This document shows, piece by piece, positions 55,892 to 64,000 of a stretch of DNA of 64,000 nucleotides. The notes beneath the pieces were generated by a model. That model searched no databases and was not told the origin of the DNA. It saw only the letters and a program-made list of their open reading frames with translations. The position numbers were made by a program, and so were the translations under genes. How positions within the stretch are numbered: position 1 is the stretch's first letter; each line of letters starts with the position of its first letter. Source of the DNA: JABDGV01 sp964577935 (GTDB lineage: Bacteria; Chlamydiota; Chlamydiia; Chlamydiales; FEN-1388); contig CAZOAJ010000001.1 in the NCBI GenBank assembly GCA_964577935.1, positions 1 to 64,000 on the forward strand, written 5' to 3'.

Positions 55892-56863
55892 ATGAATCCT
55901 AATCAAGCTCTCTCCAATAATTCTCAAACAATCGAAATACAAACATATTTAGATGAGCAAGATTTTCCTGCAGATGGGGACTCAACTGAACATGAGGATG
56001 ATGCAAAAATCCGAGACCTCTTCGCGCGTGTGGCGATAGGTGCATCAAAATCAAAGCCTGCGGATAAATCCTGGCGTCTCTTTAGTTGCTTTGGAGCGCC
56101 TCATGAAGATGCTTGTGAAAAGTATCCTCATTTTACCGGGGCTGCAAAAAATATCATATCCCTTTGGCTCAAAAAAAAACTTCCGGTCGATTTTTTCCAG
56201 CAGGCCCAAAAATTGCTTACTATCGAAGAACACAAAAAACGATTTATTGAAAAAGGACTTACTCCGTTAATAGATGAATTTATTGACTTTCTTGCCACAC
56301 TTGAAATTGATACTCATCAAGATCATGTGGAATCAATTGCAGGGATATTCCGCGTAAGTGCTGCAAGGTCTGAAATCGATTCTGCTATGAAGAGTTTAAT
56401 CCTCGATATGAAACTTCCTGATATGCTTCCGAGGCATGATAGGGTCTTACTTGTGGGGTCTCTTTTAAAGCAGTGCTGTCGTTGTCTGAGCTCGGGTGAT
56501 ATTTCACTAGGTTTGCAAGTAAAGATAACAAAGAGTTTATTTTTGATTATAAAAGTTATGGAAAAAAAAGAGTTTAAGGATCCAGGTAAAATGGACATAC
56601 GGACTCTTCGTATTGCAGCACCCGCTATATTTGATTTGATCAGCACGAGTCAGCTATTTGCTCAAATTTCTGAGGATGAGCAAAAAAGCGAATTTGGCCA
56701 GTTCATAGCTCAAATGCAATCGAAATCACAGTCGGCGATAGCAAGCAGTCATTTTACTATGGATGGTGCTCGTATGCGATTAGAGGCTTTACTCAAAAAA
56801 GAAAAAGGAATAACGAGTGGTGTCGATATGAGTCCTCTTGCTCCTGTGAATGTACATGAGTAG
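55892..56863 (+). CDS. RhoGAP-domain protein, candidate host-directed effector
   Basis: This 323-residue protein has three blocks of the eukaryotic RhoGAP fold in the right order. First is IAGIFRVSAARSEID with R154 in the arginine-finger place (consensus eGIFRvSG). Second is VLLVGSLLKQCCRCL with K193 and R197 spaced by four, as in LKxxLRxLP. Third is GKMDIRTLRIAAPAIF (233-247), matching NKMTxxNLAxxFxP, though the Asn of NLA is Thr here. RhoGAPs switch off Rho, Rac and Cdc42 by speeding GTP hydrolysis. The first 60 residues are polar and disordered, as a secretion signal would be. There is no signal peptide. An AGAGGA site lies eight or nine bases before the ATG. ald ends in a strong terminator just upstream, so it has its own promoter. 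Transfer from a eukaryotic host is likely but unproven. Confidence 0.7.
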   Translation: MNPNQALSNNSQTIEIQTYLDEQDFPADGDSTEHEDDAKIRDLFARVAIGASKSKPADKSWRLFSCFGAPHEDACEKYPHFTGAAKNIISLWLKKKLPVDFFQQAQKLLTIEEHKKRFIEKGLTPLIDEFIDFLATLEIDTHQDHVESIAGIFRVSAARSEIDSAMKSLILDMKLPDMLPRHDRVLLVGSLLKQCCRCLSSGDISLGLQVKITKSLFLIIKVMEKKEFKDPGKMDIRTLRIAAPAIFDLISTSQLFAQISEDEQKSEFGQFIAQMQSKSQSAIASSHFTMDGARMRLEALLKKEKGITSGVDMSPLAPVNVHE

Positions 56864-56921
56864 CCTGTAGAATCGAGTTTAATAGGCCAAATTCAAACTT
56901 CAGTAATTGAATCGAACTACT

Positions 56922-59627
56922 ATGACATATGTAATCGGAATTGACCTGGGAACAACGAATTGTGCTGTTGCTTCGGTAGGTCTTTCTTCTCACCCTACCG
57001 AACGTCAGCTGCCTGATATTGGTAAAATAGAAATTTTTCAAATACCTCAGCTTATTGAATCGAATCAGATAGAGGCAAGACCCTTACTGCCTTCCGCCTG
57101 TTTTTTAGGATCCGTTGAGGGAAGGGAGAGACTTCCCTGGGAAAACGACCAAAATAGAGGAAATGTTCAAAATATAATTATTGGGGCCTTTGCTTCGGAG
57201 TTTGGAAGTCAAATCCCGACGCGGCAAATCATTTCCGCTAAGAGTTGGTTGACGACATCTAGAGGAATAAAAGGCGAGGAGTTATTGCCTATAGATGGCG
57301 ATGTCGTTCGTTATACACCTCGGCAAGCGCTTTCATCTATTCTCGATCATATTCGACAGGCTTGGAATTACATTCGTCCCGAAGCTCCTTTGGAAGAACA
57401 ATATGTAACAGTGACCATTCCTGCTTCATTTAATGAGCGTGCTCGGCTAGAGATTGCATCTGCCATTGAAAAGGCAGGTATTGCTCGATTTGATTTGCTT
57501 GAGGAGCCTGTAGCTGCCCTTTATGCATGGACAGGTATACATAATGAGAGATTTGCGACAGAAAAGAGCAAGCTTGTGGCTGAAGATTCGATTCTCGTTA
57601 TTGATGTTGGTGGCGGGACTACTGATTTTGCTTTGATCCACGTTGAAAAGTCTGATGAACAATCATCTTCAGGCGCACTGAGGCTCGATCGAGTTGCCGT
57701 AGGTAAGCATCTTATTTTGGGGGGAGATAATATCGACCTCTTTGTCCAGTCATTGGTTCAGCATAAAGGAAATGAGGGAATCGCTCAAATTCGTAAGCTG
57801 AAAGAGCTTGCATTTGATTCATCTGCTCCTGAAATAATTTCGTGTACGATTCAAAAGCGTGGAGCATCTGTTATTTCTGGGTCAAAAGTATATTCAAAGA
57901 ATAAAAATCTTATACAGAGTGCTATCCTTGAGGGCTTTTTCCCAGAAGTTTCGCTCGATGTTGAAATTAAGAAAAATCAGGCTTTGTCGAATCATGGTCT
58001 TCCTTATGAATCGGATTGCCGTGTCACAGCACATCTTGCAGCCTTCTTGCGTCAAGCGATTGAGCAGGAGGGGGCACGGTTTCCCACAAAAGTGCTCTTT
58101 AATGGGGGTACTTTAAAGCCAGAACCCTTTCGGTCAAGAATTTTGCAGCTTCTGTCTTTTTGGAACACAACTGAAGAGGTATCTCCGTATAAAATAACAG
58201 AACTTAAATCGCAGAGCTTAGACTATTCGGTAGCAAAAGGGGCTGTTATTTCCCATTGTCATAAGCTTGGGTTGGGCCATGCACTTGGTAAAAGAATAAA
58301 TACGGGGCTTGCTAAAACGCTCTACATTAAGCTTGATGATGGAAAATTGCTCACAGTTCTTCCTCGAGGATCTCAAGCAGGGACATCGTTTCAGGTAGGC
58401 AAGCTGTTTGCTCTTAGAGTTAATCAGCCCGTCTCTTTTCCTCTTTTTGCTTCTCAGGTGCGCCTTCATGATAAGCTCGGAGATATTGTTGAGTTTCAAG
58501 AAGATGAAGTGCATGAGATGTCGATCTTAGTTTCTTCCTTGACATTTGGAAATATACGTGAAAAGAAGGACGTTCAAGTTGCGCTTGAAGCAAGGCTTAG
58601 CGACATAGGGACTGTGGAAATTACGCTCAAAGGACCTAAATCTTGGGAGCTTGAATTTGAAACGGGCAACCAAACGAAGAGTTCAGTTCGACATGATTAT
58701 CTTCTCACCCAAGAGCTTAAAGAAGAGATAAAAACAAAGATTCATGAAGCTTTTAAAAACCCTATCGCGCTTACAGGGCTCTTAAACGATCTACAAATAA
58801 GTACAGGTCAATCAAAAGAACAGTGGAGTGGAGCATTCTTGAGAGCTTTTTCAGATAATCTCCTTGAAATTCAAAATGAGTCTTCTTGGAGATATTGGCA
58901 GCTTTTGGGGTTCTCGATGCGTCCAGGGAGAGGTATTCCAGGAGATGAGTGGCGTATAAAAGAGGTGTGGAGAAAGATTTTAAGAATGCCTAAAACAATT
59001 GAAGGCGATCTGCAGCTTCATCTTCTTATAGCTATGCGGCGGATATCTTCAGGATTAACTCGTGGCCAGCAAACTCAAATATACTCTCAGTATATACTCC
59101 CTATTTTTGCAGCGGCCGGACGATTTATTGATCCGAAGAAAATCGGACGATCTTTATACGAAGAAAAACTTCGTCTCATTGCCTCTTTTGAGCACTTAGA
59201 TATTGATATACGATCCCAAGTAGCCGAGGCTTTATGTGAAAAAATAGAATCGGGTGATTTTTTGCCGGTTGAGTTCTGGGCATTTGTTCGGCTTGTTTCT
59301 CGATTAAGGCTTTATGCTCCTAAGACGACTGTTCTGCCTCGTCTGAAAACGCAAGCTCTCGTTATTCGTGTTCTTGGTCAATTGTTTGTTTCTTGTAATG
59401 AAAAAAAACTTGAGGCTTATAAAGATTTGATTGGAATTTGCCTATGTCCAGGGGGAATTCCTGATGTCGATTTCTCATTTGATGTAATAAGTGCTTCTTT
59501 AGCTACTTCTATTCGTACTCAAATCCAGTCTTGTATAGAATTGATACAACAAAAAGATATTCAAGAAACCATGCTGGGCGATGTTCCGGTAGCTGGACTT
59601 CGGTTGGGAGGAGAGACGGGTGAGTAG
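56922..59627 (+). CDS. Hsp70-like ATPase with a long C-terminal domain (DUF3731-like)
   Basis: This 901-residue protein is an Hsp70 relative distinct from dnaK. The ATPase domain (about 1-390) has VIGIDLGTTNCAVA, the variant TVTIPASFNERAR, LLEEPVAALYAW and VIDVGGGTTDFAL. After residue 500 the sequence no longer matches a peptide-binding domain and lid. It ends in an alpha-helical region of about 350 residues that resembles the DUF3731 extension of bacterial Hsp70-like proteins. The downstream SNF2 gene overlaps it by 8 bp, so the two are translationally coupled, and a joint complex is likely. I take the ATG at 56922, since the TTG at 56907 only adds five residues. There is no clear ribosome site. 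A chaperone or ATP-switch role for the SNF2 partner is inference. Confidence 0.8.
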   Translation: MTYVIGIDLGTTNCAVASVGLSSHPTERQLPDIGKIEIFQIPQLIESNQIEARPLLPSACFLGSVEGRERLPWENDQNRGNVQNIIIGAFASEFGSQIPTRQIISAKSWLTTSRGIKGEELLPIDGDVVRYTPRQALSSILDHIRQAWNYIRPEAPLEEQYVTVTIPASFNERARLEIASAIEKAGIARFDLLEEPVAALYAWTGIHNERFATEKSKLVAEDSILVIDVGGGTTDFALIHVEKSDEQSSSGALRLDRVAVGKHLILGGDNIDLFVQSLVQHKGNEGIAQIRKLKELAFDSSAPEIISCTIQKRGASVISGSKVYSKNKNLIQSAILEGFFPEVSLDVEIKKNQALSNHGLPYESDCRVTAHLAAFLRQAIEQEGARFPTKVLFNGGTLKPEPFRSRILQLLSFWNTTEEVSPYKITELKSQSLDYSVAKGAVISHCHKLGLGHALGKRINTGLAKTLYIKLDDGKLLTVLPRGSQAGTSFQVGKLFALRVNQPVSFPLFASQVRLHDKLGDIVEFQEDEVHEMSILVSSLTFGNIREKKDVQVALEARLSDIGTVEITLKGPKSWELEFETGNQTKSSVRHDYLLTQELKEEIKTKIHEAFKNPIALTGLLNDLQISTGQSKEQWSGAFLRAFSDNLLEIQNESSWRYWQLLGFSMRPGRGIPGDEWRIKEVWRKILRMPKTIEGDLQLHLLIAMRRISSGLTRGQQTQIYSQYILPIFAAAGRFIDPKKIGRSLYEEKLRLIASFEHLDIDIRSQVAEALCEKIESGDFLPVEFWAFVRLVSRLRLYAPKTTVLPRLKTQALVIRVLGQLFVSCNEKKLEAYKDLIGICLCPGGIPDVDFSFDVISASLATSIRTQIQSCIELIQQKDIQETMLGDVPVAGLRLGGETGE

Positions 59628-62600
59628 CGGCTCGAGTACTGTTTGGGATACCATTTTCCCATATTATTTTCAGGGAGAAACCCTTAAGAAATCACTTTCC
59701 CCTGCAGATATTTCCTACTGTGGGTCCGTCTATCAAGTTCTTTTTTCTCCAGAAGAGCGATCTAGGGCTCTAAGAGCTGATATGGAAGAATCTGAAGGCG
59801 ATCGTCCATGCGTCGTGCTTCAGCTCAAAGAAGAGAGAAATGAGGGACATGTTTCCTATCAGCCTAATGATCTCTTCTGCAGTTCATGTGATTCTTCAGG
59901 TCATTCGCTGTGTGTTCACGTGGCGGCGGCATGCAGTTTTATGTACGATTTTGGTTTGCTTCCTCCACATCTCTTTTTTGAGTATTCTCCTTGGAAGACC
60001 CTTTTCGAAGGACTTGCAGATCAGCACGGGTATGAAGATTTTCGAGTGCAGGTCAAAAATCAAGAGGCAGTTTCCGAGGTTTCAATATCGAAGGGAAAAA
60101 AATCGCCATTCTTGACTTTTCGAGGAAAACAAAGCGTTGTACGACATATTCAAGAGATCTTTGAAAGACCTGAGGAGACAGAAGAGAATTCAATCAAGTT
60201 CTCAACATTTGATGATGAAGAGCTGGACCGATATCGAAAAGGGAGGCCTTCGAGGAGAGTAAAATTTGCTCTTTCTAGGCTTTGTGATCTTGCGCAGTAT
60301 CTATCGCTTTTGCATCAAATGGCTGATGGCAAGACCCTTTTTGAATGCAAAGACAAGGCTGGATCGTTTAAAATTTCGGATGATCTTGAGGGGTCTTTTG
60401 TTCATAATACGGTTGAAGAGGGAGCAAAGCTCACTATTCTTCTACAGGATCATATTTATGCACTTCATGGAATCGATGAGTCTTCTGGATGGAAGTTTAT
60501 TGTCGCCAATAAACGGGTCCTTTTACGCGATCAAGAAATACGAGACCGGGAAAAAATTGGCCAGCTTCTCGACCTTCTCAAAACAGATCTTCCTAAATCT
60601 TTAGGCGGTATCCGTATCGAATCGTCTCAACAGAGAGTGAACTTTAGTTTAGATATTTCTCGTGATTCGATTCGACTTATTCCTTATCGAGAAGTTTCGG
60701 GTGATTTAGATGACGTCCTGTGGGCTGGTAGATGGGTTCTCTCGAAGAAATTTGGTTTATTTCCTATCGGAATGATGCCATTTGCTCCGGCTTCGGTATT
60801 CAGAGGAAAAGAAGCTGCTCAATTCATCAAGCAAAATGCACATTTCTTGGCCACCATTCCTGGAGCAAAAGTTCATCACTGTGTCCAAGAAGAAAAAGTT
60901 TCCTACAAAGTTGAAGCGAGCGGTGCTTTACGTTTTACAGTTACAGAGAGCAGTGAAAGTTCTTCGTCTTCTGGTCCGCTTTATGAATTTGGATCCTACT
61001 GCTGGGTGCAAGGAAAAGGGTTTTATTTGAAGGCAGGGAGTGTTAAAACCAGCATATGGCCAAAGGTTCCTCTTCCTCCTTATCAGGTCTCTGACTTCAT
61101 ACGGAGTAATAAGGAGGCTTTAACAAACATTCCTGGATTTTTCTCCACATCCTCTCCTCTTCTTGAGGCTGGGTTAAAGGTTATATGTCGTGAAAATCCG
61201 CAAGGGAAATTGTCTCAGATTGCCATTGAACCCCGTTTTGTTTGGAAGGCAGGCATACATCCAGATGAAATCAAGATGTATGATGAGTACGCTTATTTGC
61301 CATTGACTCCTTATAAGAAATCCGAAGAGGGCTTTTTTTCGATTCCTCATGCTCAAACGCTGTTCTCTCAGGAGAGGGTAATTGAATCAACGGATCTTGA
61401 CGAGTGGGAGCACTTTTTAGACTCTGGGCTTCAGCAGCTGGCCAAAGAAATCAGTTGCGATATTGATTCAAAGCTTATTCCTCCTGAAAAATTAACTCTT
61501 CTTGCGACCGATATCGAAGAAAGTTCTCTTGAAGAGCGCGATATGGCAGCTTTGTGGCAAATGAGCCTATGCTGGGAAAGTTCAAAAGGAAAAGTTTCTC
61601 TTGAAGAGGTTTTTGAAGCAAAGTCAAAAGGACATCGCTTTTTGCCTTCAAATGCGGGGCTTCTTGACCTATCTCAAGATCGGTTTGCTTGGGTCGATAG
61701 CAAAAAAAAGAAAAGAAAAAAGCAATCTGAAGCTGCAGTCTCAGATCGTCTAGAGCTATCCTCTCTTGATCTTATTCGTCTACAGGCTCATGACACGATT
61801 CGGTTTGAACAGGGGAGTGGTTCATATGCCCCTATACAGCTTATCGAGCGTCTTTTAGATATGAAGCCTCCAAGGGACCCTGATATGTCCCTTCTAAACT
61901 GCAATCTTCGATCCTATCAGCAATATGGGCTTCAGTGGTTGTGGTATCTTTATACCAATGGTCTTTCTGGCCTTTTATGCGATGATATGGGCGTCGGGAA
62001 AACCCATCAGGCAATGGCTCTTCTTGCTGCGGTTAAGGCTGATGCAGCCAAGTTTCATCGAAAGCCTAAATTCCTGATTGTATGTCCTACGTCCCTTGTG
62101 TGGCATTGGAAGGAAAAACTTGGTCAGTATGTTCCATCTGCCGATGTTTTAGCCTATTTTGGAACAACACGCTCCGATTCTGCTCTCAAGGAATGTGAAG
62201 TGCTCCTGACTACCTATGGAATTTGGAGAAATGAACGCAAGGAATTGCAAAAGCTTTCGTTTGATGTCGCGATTTTCGATGAGCTACAGATTGCCAAGAA
62301 CCACTCAAGTTTGATCTGGTCAGCTTTGTCAGATATCAAGGCGAGAATGCGTCTTGGACTCACTGGAACGCCTATTGAAAACCAGTTGAGAGAGCTGAAA
62401 GCTCTCTTCGATCTTATTCTTCCTGGGTATATGCCAGATGAATATCAGTTTCGAGAGCTTTTTATACGGCCAATCGAAAAAGGCTACATGGACACTCGTA
62501 AAGAGTTGCTTGGTCGCTATGTCCGTCCTTTTATCCTACGTCGAAGAAAGCAAGATGTTTTACAGGATCTGCCGCATAAGCTCGAAGAGATTCGTCATAC

Positions 62601-63321
62601 AGAGCTTCTTGGCGATCAGAAGATGCTCTATCGATCCGTGGCAGCAACCCATAGTGCACAGCTTTTGAGCGCCTTAAAGGATTCATCTTCAGTTGTTCCT
62701 TATATGCATATATTTGCGCTGCTTTCTTCACTCAAGCAGATATCGAATCATCCAGCGACCTACCTTAAGGATATCGATAGCTATGAGAAATATGAGTCTG
62801 GTAAGTGGAATGTCTTTGTTGAGCTTCTTGAAGAGGCGCAGGAGAGCGGTTTAAAAGTTGTTGTCTTTTCACAGTATCTTGCAATGCTCGATATTATGAC
62901 TAAATACCTTGATTCATTAGGAATTGGGTACGCACAGATTCGAGGGCAGACGAAACGCCGTGGGGCCGAAATTTCAAGATTTCAAAACGATCCTGAATGT
63001 AAGGTCTTTTTAGGATCACTTCAGGCAGCAGGTCTCGGTATTGATTTAACCGCAGGATCTATTGTCATCCACTATGACCGATGGTGGAATGCTGCACGTG
63101 AAAACCAGGCTACCGATCGAGTTCATAGAATTGGGCAAGAACGTGGTGTGCAGGTCTATAAACTTGTCACAATCAATAGTATTGAAGAACGTATCGACCA
63201 GATGATTGCTCGTAAGGCATCCCTTCTTGAAGATGTTGTCAGCTGGGATGATCATCAAATTGTTAAAAAGCTTTCACGATCGGAACTTATTGAGCTTCTT
63301 GAAGGGCTGCAGGAAAAATAA
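59620..63321 (+). CDS. SNF2/SWI2-family ATPase with N-terminal zinc finger
   Basis: This 1233-residue protein has a possible SWIM-type zinc finger near the N-terminus (C87-x2-C90-x7-C98-x-H100; canonical SWIM has C-x-C). A long middle region follows (about 110-740). The C-terminal SNF2 motor has Walker A D788-D-M-G-V-G-K794-T, a DExx box written D887-E-L-Q, LGLTGTPIENQL (motif III), FILRRRKQDVL, and ATDRVHRIGQ (motif VI). SNF2 proteins move along DNA and displace or remodel bound proteins, here perhaps RNA polymerase as in RapA. It resembles the chlamydial CT708 family. The GTG start at 59620 has GGGAGGAG upstream and overlaps the Hsp70-like stop, so both act in one operon. There is no clear nuclease or methylase domain, so a restriction role is not supported. 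Confidence 0.85.
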   Translation: MSSGSSTVWDTIFPYYFQGETLKKSLSPADISYCGSVYQVLFSPEERSRALRADMEESEGDRPCVVLQLKEERNEGHVSYQPNDLFCSSCDSSGHSLCVHVAAACSFMYDFGLLPPHLFFEYSPWKTLFEGLADQHGYEDFRVQVKNQEAVSEVSISKGKKSPFLTFRGKQSVVRHIQEIFERPEETEENSIKFSTFDDEELDRYRKGRPSRRVKFALSRLCDLAQYLSLLHQMADGKTLFECKDKAGSFKISDDLEGSFVHNTVEEGAKLTILLQDHIYALHGIDESSGWKFIVANKRVLLRDQEIRDREKIGQLLDLLKTDLPKSLGGIRIESSQQRVNFSLDISRDSIRLIPYREVSGDLDDVLWAGRWVLSKKFGLFPIGMMPFAPASVFRGKEAAQFIKQNAHFLATIPGAKVHHCVQEEKVSYKVEASGALRFTVTESSESSSSSGPLYEFGSYCWVQGKGFYLKAGSVKTSIWPKVPLPPYQVSDFIRSNKEALTNIPGFFSTSSPLLEAGLKVICRENPQGKLSQIAIEPRFVWKAGIHPDEIKMYDEYAYLPLTPYKKSEEGFFSIPHAQTLFSQERVIESTDLDEWEHFLDSGLQQLAKEISCDIDSKLIPPEKLTLLATDIEESSLEERDMAALWQMSLCWESSKGKVSLEEVFEAKSKGHRFLPSNAGLLDLSQDRFAWVDSKKKKRKKQSEAAVSDRLELSSLDLIRLQAHDTIRFEQGSGSYAPIQLIERLLDMKPPRDPDMSLLNCNLRSYQQYGLQWLWYLYTNGLSGLLCDDMGVGKTHQAMALLAAVKADAAKFHRKPKFLIVCPTSLVWHWKEKLGQYVPSADVLAYFGTTRSDSALKECEVLLTTYGIWRNERKELQKLSFDVAIFDELQIAKNHSSLIWSALSDIKARMRLGLTGTPIENQLRELKALFDLILPGYMPDEYQFRELFIRPIEKGYMDTRKELLGRYVRPFILRRRKQDVLQDLPHKLEEIRHTELLGDQKMLYRSVAATHSAQLLSALKDSSSVVPYMHIFALLSSLKQISNHPATYLKDIDSYEKYESGKWNVFVELLEEAQESGLKVVVFSQYLAMLDIMTKYLDSLGIGYAQIRGQTKRRGAEISRFQNDPECKVFLGSLQAAGLGIDLTAGSIVIHYDRWWNAARENQATDRVHRIGQERGVQVYKLVTINSIEERIDQMIARKASLLEDVVSWDDHQIVKKLSRSELIELLEGLQEK

Positions 63322-63339
63322 AGATAAAGCCCATTCCTG

Positions 63340-63377
63340 AAGACAGTTTCAGTGATATATTTTGATGAAACTGTCTT
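63340..63377. terminator. Hairpin shared by convergent gene ends
   Basis: A 12-bp stem (AAGACAGTTTCA at 63340-63351 with TGAAACTGTCTT at 63366-63377) has a 14-base loop. The right arm includes part of the stop codon (63376-63378) of the minus-strand gene. No U-run follows on either strand. It lies between convergent transcripts, as at 16659-16686. Confidence 0.55.
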
Positions 63378-63969
63378 ATGGATACGCTGATTTTTGAGCC
63401 CGAGGGAGTTCTGATTGAACGAGGTCCATTAGTGAGTTATGAGACTGATCTGGCTTCTTCTTGACACGCTGGATAGCTCCATTATTATAGCACAATGTGA
63501 TGCCATGACCACCTGAAGGCGATACTATTTCAACGGTTTTAAAGTCAGCAGTCTCTCCTGCTGCAGCAACTTTTCTGCCAAGGTTTTCTTGAGCATCATA
63601 TACAAACTTAGCTTCATTTTTAATTTTTTTATCGAGAGTAGCTAACTGGGTATTTAATTTTTCAATATTTGCATTGATAGTGTTTATCTCATTTCTAGTT
63701 TCGAGATAAGACTTATTTTCATTGGAGTTGGGAGCTGGGAGCTCAAGAATCCTTCTGCTGAGCGCTTCTTTTCTCATTCGCGATTCTTCAAACTTTATTT
63801 TCATTTCATCATATTTTTGCTCGGTTTGTTTAATTTTCGCATCCAAAGTACCAAGCCGTTTTTTTTCTTCCTCGAGGAATTTTTTGGTTTCAAGAAGCTG
63901 TCTATACACCATGAAAGGCTGGTCATAGTGAGCCTTTGCATTATCTGTAAGATCATCTCTTAGACTCAT
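63376..63969 (-). CDS. Coiled-coil hypothetical protein (197 residues)
   Basis: I do not recognise this protein. Residues 25-135 are a heptad-rich coiled coil (KKFLEEEKKRLGTLDAKI, then ESRMRKEALSRRILEL), broken near 80 by a short polar stretch (PAPNSNENK). A glycine-rich turn (SPSGGHGITLCYNNG) follows near residue 155, and the C-terminus is basic and polar. There is no signal peptide or membrane segment. The size and layout resemble many small chlamydial coiled-coil proteins of unknown role, including type III chaperone-like or scaffold proteins. The shape alone supports nothing more specific. The start ATG at 63969 lies 31 bp from the window edge, so its upstream context is not visible. Confidence 0.65.
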   Translation of the reverse strand: MSLRDDLTDNAKAHYDQPFMVYRQLLETKKFLEEEKKRLGTLDAKIKQTEQKYDEMKIKFEESRMRKEALSRRILELPAPNSNENKSYLETRNEINTINANIEKLNTQLATLDKKIKNEAKFVYDAQENLGRKVAAAGETADFKTVEIVSPSGGHGITLCYNNGAIQRVKKKPDQSHNSLMDLVQSELPRAQKSAYP

Positions 63970-64000
63970 ACCGTCCTCGGTGAGAACTGAAGTTAGCTTC

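Noticed and set aside
56922..59627. MreB-like or second true DnaK
   Set aside because: The ATPase domain is Hsp70-like, not MreB-like, and the substrate-binding domain and lid typical of DnaK are absent.
59620..63321. Antiphage or restriction system formed by the SNF2 gene and neighbours
   Set aside because: No methylase, nuclease or phospholipase partner is present; the partner is Hsp70-like and the gene resembles the chlamydial SNF2 family.

Overview
The window looks like a chromosomal segment of an environmental (amoeba- or animal-associated) member of the Chlamydiae. The evidence is gene content and order. There is an hrcA-grpE-dnaK operon behind a CIRCE operator, an lplA/mnmG pair, and sdhCAB in that order. 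A VIT-like gene is followed by a P-type metal ATPase, recalling C. trachomatis CT728/CT727, and there is a large SNF2 ATPase with an N-terminal zinc finger as in CT708. Base composition is moderately AT-rich and genes are tightly packed. The family cannot be fixed from sequence reading alone.

Layout: 1-5.4 kb holds the start of an exported protein (minus strand, cut by the window edge), succinate dehydrogenase sdhCAB and an ArnT/PMT-like glycosyltransferase. 5.4-10.8 kb (minus strand) holds lplA, mnmG, a 28-residue basic ribosome-associated protein with its own promoter and terminator, a GNAT acetyltransferase and a CX5R inositol-phosphatase-like protein. 11-16.6 kb (plus) holds rseP, serS, a tRNA 2-selenouridine synthase and an M18 aminopeptidase. 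16.7-31 kb (minus) is a block of three unrecognised proteins of 489, 1323 and 2902 residues. 31-40 kb (plus) holds the VIT-like and P1B-ATPase genes, a compact NAD-type glutamate dehydrogenase and hrcA-grpE-dnaK. 40.4-54.6 kb (plus) holds a protein-kinase-like gene behind an odd leader of mini-ORFs, smc, and a 2961-residue DUF3638/DUF3645-like P-loop protein. 54.6-63.3 kb (plus) holds alanine dehydrogenase, a RhoGAP-like protein, an Hsp70-like protein and the SNF2 ATPase. A minus-strand coiled-coil protein closes the window.

Housekeeping genes (TCA cycle and amino-acid oxidation, tRNA modification, protein quality control, chromosome maintenance) alternate with genes that look directed at a eukaryotic host: the RhoGAP-like protein, the inositol-phosphatase-like protein and the kinase-like protein. 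More than a third of the window codes for four very large unrecognised or barely recognised proteins. The most striking items are the eukaryotic-type RhoGAP signature with its arginine finger, the CX5R phosphatase motif of the IpgD/SopB type, the giant DUF3638-like protein with an alternating-glutamine tract, and the relay of overlapping mini-ORFs ahead of the kinase gene. No rRNA, tRNA, CRISPR array, insertion sequence or phage gene was seen.
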